64,000 bases of DNA, from NCBI RefSeq assembly GCF_026262505.1, contig NC_067203.1, positions 16,690,392 to 16,754,391 of the forward strand, read 5' to 3'. Below, piece by piece: positions 57,715 to 64,000 of the stretch. This DNA comes from Trichomonas vaginalis G3 (lineage: Eukaryota > Parabasalia > Trichomonadida > Trichomonadidae). How positions within the stretch are numbered: the first letter of the stretch is position 1; every line of letters starts with the position of its first letter. The position numbers and the translations under genes were made by a program. The notes under the pieces are model-generated. The model was not told the DNA's origin, did no database searches, and saw nothing but the letters and a program-made list of their open reading frames with translations.

Positions 57715-58704
57715 TTAATGATTCTTATTTTTGGTAGTTCTAGCAATCTCTTGAGGATAAGGCGGATTTGGATAAGCTTTATCGACAAGCTTTTCCTTGA
57801 TTTTGTCAATTGGATCATCATCAAGTTTGTTGTTAAAAATCAAGTTTTCTAAATAAACTGGGTCAGTATTGACTCCAAACTTTCTATAACTCTTAAAGTT
57901 CTCATATTTTTCTTCAAGAACCCAATAAAGATAAATCAATAAGTTTCCGTACTTATGCAATATTCGAGGCCAATTTTCATCAGTAATTCTTCTAACTTTC
58001 GATCCTACTTTTGTATATTCAAATTTAATCTGAAAAACCCAAGAAATAAGTTTGAGATGTTCGCACAAACCTGATCCTGATTGTATCAGGTTCAAATAAT
58101 CATAATATGATGTTAACTCTACTAAATTTCTGATATTTTTCAGGCTTGTAATTTGTATAAAACTAGTCCAAATATCATCTTGTACTGCAGATGGACCAAA
58201 ATCAGTTTTTCCAGGAATTATGACTTTGTAATTTGGATTTTGAAGGATTTGTTCAATTTTCGGTGGAAAATGGATAATTTTTAATGATGATTTGAAAGTT
58301 TCACGAATATCATAAATAAGAGTTAACAATGGAACTGAAAATGAAACTGCGCAAAATCCAGGTTCTTGGTTATCATATAAAAGAAATACGGAAATTACTT
58401 TATATTTCTGGGCAATAAGATCAAATTCATTAATTCTTGGATCATTTACATCTTTCATTCGCATAACTTCTGGTCTTCCAGGAAGCCATAATAAATTTGG
58501 AACAAGATTGTTGAGAGTTTTTAAATTCGTAAAAATTGAAAGCTGCTTTGATTTAGGCTTTCTGTTTTCTGGGCCAAAAGGAACTGGTGGTTTAATTAAA
58601 TTAAATTTTTGTAAGAATTCCTCACTTTCTGCTAATATCTGTCTGTATTCATCATTCATATTGACTTGATCTAAAAATGCATTAGGATCATTGATGAGAA
58701 ACAT
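57715..58704 (-). CDS. Unrecognised protein, possibly a degenerate 3'-5' exonuclease fold
   Basis: 329 residues, ATG at 58704. The N-terminus is helical (LDQVNMNDEYRQILAESEEFLQKF), followed by VPNLLWLPGRPEVMRMKDVND. The middle alternates strands and helices: YKVISVFLLYDNQEPGFCAVSF, SSLKIIHFPPK, NYKVIIPGKTDFGPSAVQDD. The later LCEHLKLISWVFQIKF...ENWPRILHKYGNLLIYLYWVLEEKY is laid out like the end of a DnaQ/Rrp6-type exonuclease, where WxxRPL...YAxxDVxxL occurs, but the acids of that family are not evident. The assignment is speculative. Single intact frame. Confidence 0.6.
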   Translation of the reverse strand: MFLINDPNAFLDQVNMNDEYRQILAESEEFLQKFNLIKPPVPFGPENRKPKSKQLSIFTNLKTLNNLVPNLLWLPGRPEVMRMKDVNDPRINEFDLIAQKYKVISVFLLYDNQEPGFCAVSFSVPLLTLIYDIRETFKSSLKIIHFPPKIEQILQNPNYKVIIPGKTDFGPSAVQDDIWTSFIQITSLKNIRNLVELTSYYDYLNLIQSGSGLCEHLKLISWVFQIKFEYTKVGSKVRRITDENWPRILHKYGNLLIYLYWVLEEKYENFKSYRKFGVNTDPVYLENLIFNNKLDDDPIDKIKEKLVDKAYPNPPYPQEIARTTKNKNH

Positions 58705-59162
58705 GCAACTTTAACTAAAATGACCAAAAAAAAATTTAAAAAAAAGTAACTTGTACAAAATATTCTATGAGATCTTCTCAATTTCATATCACTTGGCTAA
58801 AACAGAACAAAAAACTATCATATCATTACCTTCAGTGAGATCCCATCTATGCTGTGCATACAATGAATGGCATAAGAACTATTAGCTATGATTTTGATTA
58901 ATGAAATAAAAGGTTGACCCTAATATAAATTCATAGAAATAATTATAGGTATACGTAATAACGATTTCAAATAAGTAAGTAATATCATAACAGGTTCATC
59001 CTATCAAGAAATTCCGAATAATTCGATTCACATAATCAAATTTTTAAAATTCTTATTATATAACAAATAATAATGGAAGATATTTATGTAGACTATAATT
59101 CCATTGTGCAAATATCAATATTATCAAACAAATATTTAAATAAACAAAATAATATAAAAATA
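58705..59162. other. Intergenic, nothing recognised
   Basis: About 460 bp of AT-rich spacer between two minus-strand genes. Confidence 0.5.
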
Positions 59163-60626
59163 TTAAACAACACCAAACTTATTTTGCCATTGTTCGTACA
59201 TTTTGAGGTCGTATGTTGCACTAGCAGATGTTCTCTTGAGAGCGCACTCTACATCTGATTCTGAAATCAAATCAAGTTTGAGTTCCTCTTGTAATTGTTC
59301 ATCCAAATAAGCATCGCCGTATTTTTCCTGTAGATCAGCCATAAGTCTTCTCAGTGGCTCCATGGCCGCTTCTTTGCAAAGGAGATGGATATCTGATCCA
59401 GAATAACCTTCTGTTTTCTCTGCGAACGCTTTAAAGTTAATATCTGGTGAAGCAATATCAGGTGTAAGGAATTTCCTAAACATATCCTCTCTTGCTTCGA
59501 CGTCTGGCAAAGGAACTAAAATTCTTTTTTCAAGTCTTCTCAAAAGAGCCGGATCTAGGTCGAATGGGAAGTTAGAAGCAGCAAGAACAAAGACTAACGC
59601 ATCAGATTGAACCAAACCGTCCATTTGAGTCAACATTTCTGTTTTCATTCTTCTAGAAGCTTCGTGTTCGTCTTCGCTTGATCTTTTACTCATTATACTA
59701 TCCAATTCATCAATGAATATGGTGGATGGAGCATGATATCTCGCAAGTTCGAAGAGAACACGAATTAATTTTTCGGAATCACCTCTCCATTTTGAAACAA
59801 GAGTAGACGCAGAGACATTAAAGAATGTAGTTCCTTCACCTGCAACAGCTTTGGCAAGCAAAGTCTTACCTGTTCCAGGTGGTCCGTGTAAAAGAACTCC
59901 TTTCCATGGAGTAAGTAGTTTTTTGCCTGCAAATAGTTGAGGATAGCGTAGTGGCATTACAACAGCTTCACGTAAAACTCGTTTGGCTCCGCTTAAACCG
60001 ACAATATCTGACCATTTAACTCCAGGATTATCAATGAAGATATCGCGTGCGATAACACTTGTAAGATCGCCAAAATCTGCACGTAGTTGTGGTGGAATAG
60101 GTTTCATGAGGCGGACATCTGCTGGTAAACTTTCTTCTTCCTTCTTTTTAGCTGGAGGTGCTGCTGCAGCAGATGATGAAGTTGGTATTGGTCGTGGAGC
60201 AGGTGTGCTCTCATTTTCAAGTGGGTCTGTCCTTTTTGATGTATTTGGAGTTGTGATTTGTGGTTTTCCTGTATTTAGCTTTTTAACTACGCGTGATGAT
60301 TTTTGCTCACCTGGAGTTAATGGTGGGAGATTTTGTGCTTTCTTAGGAGTATCTGCTTTTTTAGATGGTTTGCAAATTTTTGCTTTTTGACCGTATTTAA
60401 GTTCTTGGAATGCTTCAAAGTCGATTAGTGTTTGCATTAATGATACATTATCGCAAAGTTCATATTTGTCTGAAGGAATTCCTGATTCTTGAGCTAATCT
60501 TTCTGCAGAATCAACAAAACCATTTGAAATCATGTGATTCATGCATAAGACTACGCAATCGCGTGCTCTCCTCTTGCGCTCTTCCTCTTCTTCATCTCTA
60601 GATAATGATTTTAAGTTTGTTTTCAT
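59163..60626 (-). CDS. Katanin p60-like AAA ATPase (KATNAL2 type)
   Basis: 487 residues from the ATG at 60626 (an ATG at 60671 would add 15 hydrophobic residues and is less likely). The N-terminus carries a LisH-like helix pair: CVVLCMNHMISNGFVDSAERLAQESG, then LCDNVSLMQTLIDFEAF, as in KATNAL2. A Pro/Ser/Lys-rich linker spans about 85-165. The AAA domain has KWSDIVGLSGAKRVLREAV, Walker A GPPGTGKT at 248-255, Walker B FIDELDS near 304-310, sensor LAASNFP and arginine-finger region ALLRRLEKRI. The VPS4-like C-terminal helix ends YDLKMYEQWQNKFG. Katanins sever microtubules; KATNAL2 relatives work in flagella and cell division, fitting a flagellate. No damage seen. Confidence 0.9.
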   Translation of the reverse strand: MKTNLKSLSRDEEEEERKRRARDCVVLCMNHMISNGFVDSAERLAQESGIPSDKYELCDNVSLMQTLIDFEAFQELKYGQKAKICKPSKKADTPKKAQNLPPLTPGEQKSSRVVKKLNTGKPQITTPNTSKRTDPLENESTPAPRPIPTSSSAAAAPPAKKKEEESLPADVRLMKPIPPQLRADFGDLTSVIARDIFIDNPGVKWSDIVGLSGAKRVLREAVVMPLRYPQLFAGKKLLTPWKGVLLHGPPGTGKTLLAKAVAGEGTTFFNVSASTLVSKWRGDSEKLIRVLFELARYHAPSTIFIDELDSIMSKRSSEDEHEASRRMKTEMLTQMDGLVQSDALVFVLAASNFPFDLDPALLRRLEKRILVPLPDVEAREDMFRKFLTPDIASPDINFKAFAEKTEGYSGSDIHLLCKEAAMEPLRRLMADLQEKYGDAYLDEQLQEELKLDLISESDVECALKRTSASATYDLKMYEQWQNKFGVV

Positions 60627-61052
60627 TTTTTTGATAAAATTGAGACAAAGATAAAAATAAAAAACGTGCATTCAAGTCCTTCAGTAAAACACCAAAAGGT
60701 ATCAGTTGCAAGATATTTCTGAGTTGATACTACGACCGGTTTCAATTATTTTGTCAAATCCAAAGCAATACAAACCGAAGCCATATCTATGAAGTACCTA
60801 TGAAGATATTATTAGTTGTCTAGACATTTTGGCTGTAATATATAGATGAGATACAAAGAATCAAGAAGAAATTACTAAGATATGAATGATATCAAAAGAT
60901 TAGTTCTTTCTGCGATTTGAGATGTAATCATAATCTCTATAGCATTGTTTAAATAACACCAAATACTTTATAGCAAAGCATAGAGGTAAAATTTCAAAGA
61001 AAGATAAAATCTTACAAATTATTTATAAAGAAAGAAAACAAATGCATTTATA
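60627..61052. other. Intergenic, nothing recognised
   Basis: About 430 bp between the katanin-like start and the ABC gene stop. Confidence 0.5.
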
Positions 61053-62794
61053 TTACTGAAGCTGATTTTTAACGAGATCAGCATATAATCCGCCTTTTTG
61101 CAAAAGCTCATCATGTTTTCCTTCCTCAATAATCTTGCCTTCTTTAAATACGAATATCTTATCTGCATTGATAACAGTTGCAAGCCTGTGCGCAACAACG
61201 ATTGATGTTTTTCCTTTTCTTGCCTCTTCAAGAGACTGTTGAACGATCTTTTCTGATTCAGTATCAAGAGATGCTGTTGCTTCATCAAGCAATAATATCG
61301 GAGCACCAACCAAAAGAGCTCTTGATATACATATTCTTTGCTTTTGACCTCCTGATAATGATGTTTTCTCTAACATTGTATTATATTGATCTGGGAGAGT
61401 CATAATGAATTGATGTGCGTTACCAACTGTTGCTGCTTCTGTGATGGCTTTATCGCTTGCATTTGTAACTGCATATCTGATATTATCTTTAATTGACATT
61501 GTGAAAAGAACAGGCTCTTGTGGAACAACAGAAATATTCTTCCTCAAGTATTGTGGATTTAATTCATTAATGTTTTCTCCATCAACTAAAATCTCTCCGC
61601 TCTCAATTTCATAGAACCTCTGTAATAATTGAAGTGTTGTTGTTTTTCCACAACCTGACTCTCCTACTAATGCAACAGTTTCTCCTGGTTGAACTGTGAA
61701 AGTGAGATCTTTTACAGCATAAGAATCTTTTCCTGGATACTTAAAGGATACATTCTTAAACTCAACTTTTCCGGTAATTTGTCCATTTGGAACTTTTCCT
61801 TCTCTTTGGTTGTTTTGAGCTGGAGCTTCTAATATTTCAAGAACACAAAACCTCCACGCAAACCGAGCGAAATAGATGCGGCTAATGAAGCAAAGAAGAG
61901 ACTTAATATCAATACCATCAAATCGCCATTCTCCAGTCCCCAATTTGGTCGATTTATTATAATCCATGATGAAAAATACATGAATCCAATAACCATTCCT
62001 TGAAGAATTATATGATTGACAAATTCATTAGCAAATTGAATATTAGATCCCTTATGGGTGCAATTATTAATTGAATCTAATGCTTCTTTATATTGGTCAC
62101 ACTCATAAAGTTCATTGTCAAAGGACTTCACTGTTCTAAATGATGTGATAACTTCTTCTGCCTTTTGCATCGAATTTGATTCGCTTTGGCCCAATAAACC
62201 AAAAATAGCACCAAGTTTCTTTTGGCTGTAAACGAACACAATACCGCAAAGCGGATATGCAATGAATACAGCAAGCGTAACTCTCCAAGATATAATGAAG
62301 CTTAAAATAACACCAGCAACAGCTTGTGCAAGGCATTGTATGGATATCAGAAACTGACTAATATAAACATCATGCATTGTTGTGCAATCATTTGTGAATC
62401 TTCCAAGAAGAACGCCTGATTCGTTTTTTTCGTAAAAAGAAATATCTAATTCCATTAATTTTCTGAAGAAATGCTTTCTTATATCAGATATAAAGTATGG
62501 ACCTGCATATGCAGTCAACGTACTGAATATGCAAAAGCAAAGGATGTAGCAAACTGCATAAATTATAAAACTATAAATTAAATTTGTAACTTTTCCCATG
62601 AAATCATCTGATGTCGTCATTGCTGTGGCCATACCACCCAAAATAAGGCAGATTACTACTGGCATTACTCCATATAAAATGTGAAATAGGATTGCCAAAA
62701 AATAAACAAACTTCCGATCATAGTACTTTAATATGCGAAAGAATGTGGGGCCACTTCTCGCATTTTTCTGCTCTTCGTGTGTCTGTGGTGCCAT
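61053..62794 (-). pseudogene. ABCB-type half transporter with a deletion between membrane and ATPase domains
   Basis: From the ATG at 62794 a 321-codon frame gives the membrane domain: about six hydrophobic spans and the ABCB blocks SFYEKNESGVLLGRFTNDC, RVTLAVFIAYPL and EEVITSFRTVKSF. It breaks after SLFFASLAASISLG near 61860. The ATPase part continues in another register from VLEILEAPAQ: Walker A GESGCGKTT, Q-loop VPQEPVLF, signature LSGGQKQR, Walker B LLLDEATASLD and AHRLATV. Compared with the family about 20 linker residues are missing, and the register shift shows a deletion that is not a multiple of three. All ATPase motifs are kept, so the damage looks recent, or it is an assembly error. 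It faces a second ABC gene 258 bp away. Confidence 0.8.
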
Positions 62795-63052
62795 TTATTA
62801 TAAATGCTAAAAAAATTGATAGAGTTTTCAATTCATTGAAAAAATGTTGATGAATAACTTTTCTGAAGAAAACATGTATCAAAAAATCAATTTATGTTCA
62901 TTTGAGCCTGTAATAAAATAAACATGGATTATCAGTAGCCTTCGATGGGTTTGTAAACTTTTTAATTTTGGGCCAATCATTTCAATTTGAAAAAAAAATT
63001 TTGATATCATCAAACTTTTATCAAAAGAAATTAAAACATTGGGAGTTCGTGT
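62795..63052. promoter_or_regulatory. Divergent promoter region between two ABC genes
   Basis: 258 bp between the two start codons, AT-rich, with no sharp motif beyond TCATC near 63007. It must serve both directions. Confidence 0.45.
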
Positions 63053-64000
63053 ATGAGTGAGTATTCATCAGATATATCACACGATAAAGCATCAATCTGT
63101 TCAGAACAGGAAATCAAAGAAGTAGAGAAAACTCAAGCAAAAAGAAAATTATATAAAATGGTGTTCTCTGATCCTTGCGCTTATCTTGGTATCATAACAT
63201 CAGTTATTGGAGGATCGACATCAATATTAAATTATCTAATCCTTGGTTTCATACTCAATGTCTTGAGAGAATATTCATTAGGAACAAACAAAAACCCGAT
63301 GCACAAAATAGGTATTCTTTTAGCCATCTTAGCAGGAATATCGGTTGTAACTGGTATTTGCAAAGGCCTTTCTGCAATGTTTTGGTTCAGCTCATCTTCG
63401 CATATTTCGACAAAAATAAGGAATGAAGTCTTTTCAAACATCATGAAATATGATACTACATTTTTCGACAAGCATGGAATTGGTGAACTTTTGACAATTC
63501 TTGGAGAAGATGCAACAATAATTAAAAATGCATTTGGACCGCAAAAAGGAAGTCAATTTGAAGAAGGTGGTGAGTTTATGATTGGAACAATTCTTATCTT
63601 CATTTATAATTGGAAACTTGGATTGATAACACTCGCCCTTTTGCCTGTAATGTTCCTTGTTATATTACCATTTAATTCCGTAATGGTAAAGCAAAATGAT
63701 AATAGATTTGATAATACTGCAAAATCAATGACAATTGCAGAAGAGGCGATAACATCAATAAGGACAGTCAGAAGTTTCAACAGAGAGGAAGAAGAAATCA
63801 AAAGATATAATGATAAAACCGAGACAGCGGGGTACTTTGCAGCATGTGGTTCAAACTATACAACATTGATGCAAGTAATTATTAGTACAAGCACATGGAC
63901 TACTGCTATTGGCGAGATGTATTATGGAGCAACTTTGGTTGATAACAGTGAAGGATCGAGATTTAAATCAGGTCAACTATTTTCATGTTTCGCTTACATC
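63053..64000 (+). CDS. ABCB-type half transporter, N-terminal part (runs off the window)
   Basis: 316 codons, open to the window edge, ATG at 63053. A charged start (MSEYSSDISHDKASICSEQE) precedes the membrane domain. Spans lie near YLGIITSVIGGSTSILNYLILGFIL, IGILLAILAGISVVTGI, FMIGTILIFIYNWKLGLITLALLPVMFLVIL and further on. Family blocks are NIMKYDTTFFDKHGIGELLTILGEDATII, YNWKLGLITL and AEEAITSIRTVRSFNREEEE. The ATPase domain would lie past 64000. With the divergent neighbour it may form, or have formed, a heterodimer of half transporters; that is an inference from position. Confidence 0.88.
   Translation, partial: MSEYSSDISHDKASICSEQEIKEVEKTQAKRKLYKMVFSDPCAYLGIITSVIGGSTSILNYLILGFILNVLREYSLGTNKNPMHKIGILLAILAGISVVTGICKGLSAMFWFSSSSHISTKIRNEVFSNIMKYDTTFFDKHGIGELLTILGEDATIIKNAFGPQKGSQFEEGGEFMIGTILIFIYNWKLGLITLALLPVMFLVILPFNSVMVKQNDNRFDNTAKSMTIAEEAITSIRTVRSFNREEEEIKRYNDKTETAGYFAACGSNYTTLMQVIISTSTWTTAIGEMYYGATLVDNSEGSRFKSGQLFSCFAYI

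Overview
The window reads as nuclear DNA of a parabasalid protist, most like Trichomonas or Tritrichomonas. It is strongly AT-rich, gene-dense and almost intron-free. The one clear spliced gene (TAF6) carries the trichomonad 3' splice motif ACTAACACACAG. Many start codons are preceded within about 15 bases by an Inr-like TCA(C/T)(A/T). The family content also fits: DUF3447-type ankyrin proteins, BTB-ankyrin proteins, AIG1 GTPases, small Myb proteins, a mariner transposon and Mutator relics. No virus-like element was seen.

Layout. 1-725: edge of a minus-strand gene (possibly an exosome cap protein) and a 121-bp hairpin tandem array. 1.2-5.5 kb: an unrecognised helical protein, two TTAA-flanked MITEs (one inside a decayed ankyrin gene), a SNAPC1-like snRNA transcription factor and a GT31/Fringe-like glycosyltransferase. 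6-12 kb: an ankyrin gene with one in-frame TGA, an apparently complete mariner, and a BTB-ankyrin gene with homogenised repeats and frameshifts. 13-31 kb: a housekeeping stretch. It holds a PP2A-like phosphatase with one TGA, a divergent kinase, Prp18, ubiquitin-eL40, profilin, a Rossmann+glycosyltransferase fusion, an HMG-box protein, a two-repeat Myb, a PDI-like protein without CxxC, an AIG1 GTPase, an RRM+PMT mannosyltransferase fusion and the SAGA subunit Ada1. 31-37.6 kb: repeat-rich, with a MITE, a cloverleaf, a 120-bp array, a Mutator relic, copy 1 of a 2-kb dispersed repeat with a 121-bp palindromic satellite, and a 32-bp minisatellite. 37.6-42.3 kb: spliced TAF6, a BAR protein and a BTB protein. 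42.6-48.1 kb: a gene-free 5.5-kb block bounded by 24-bp inverted repeats and packed with hairpin arrays, a 0.4-kb foldback and a GC-rich three-way junction. 48.3-64 kb: NOT1, a 0.8-kb TA-flanked MITE, an ankyrin protein, a DEAD-box gene missing its core, an unrecognised protein, a katanin-like AAA ATPase and two divergent ABC half transporters, one of them damaged.

How the genes relate. There are no operons; each gene has its own short promoter. Several genes serve transcription or RNA work (SNAPC1, Ada1, TAF6, Myb, HMG, Prp18, NOT1), and several serve the secretory or surface pathway (GT31-like, Rossmann-GT, PMT, PDI-like, ABC).

The most unusual signal is non-coding. At least six loci carry unrelated tandem arrays with the same design: units of about 111-124 bp, each holding two or three near-perfect hairpins. 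At least two arrays and two single-copy loci can be drawn as three-way junctions. Most of these lie between 31 and 48 kb.
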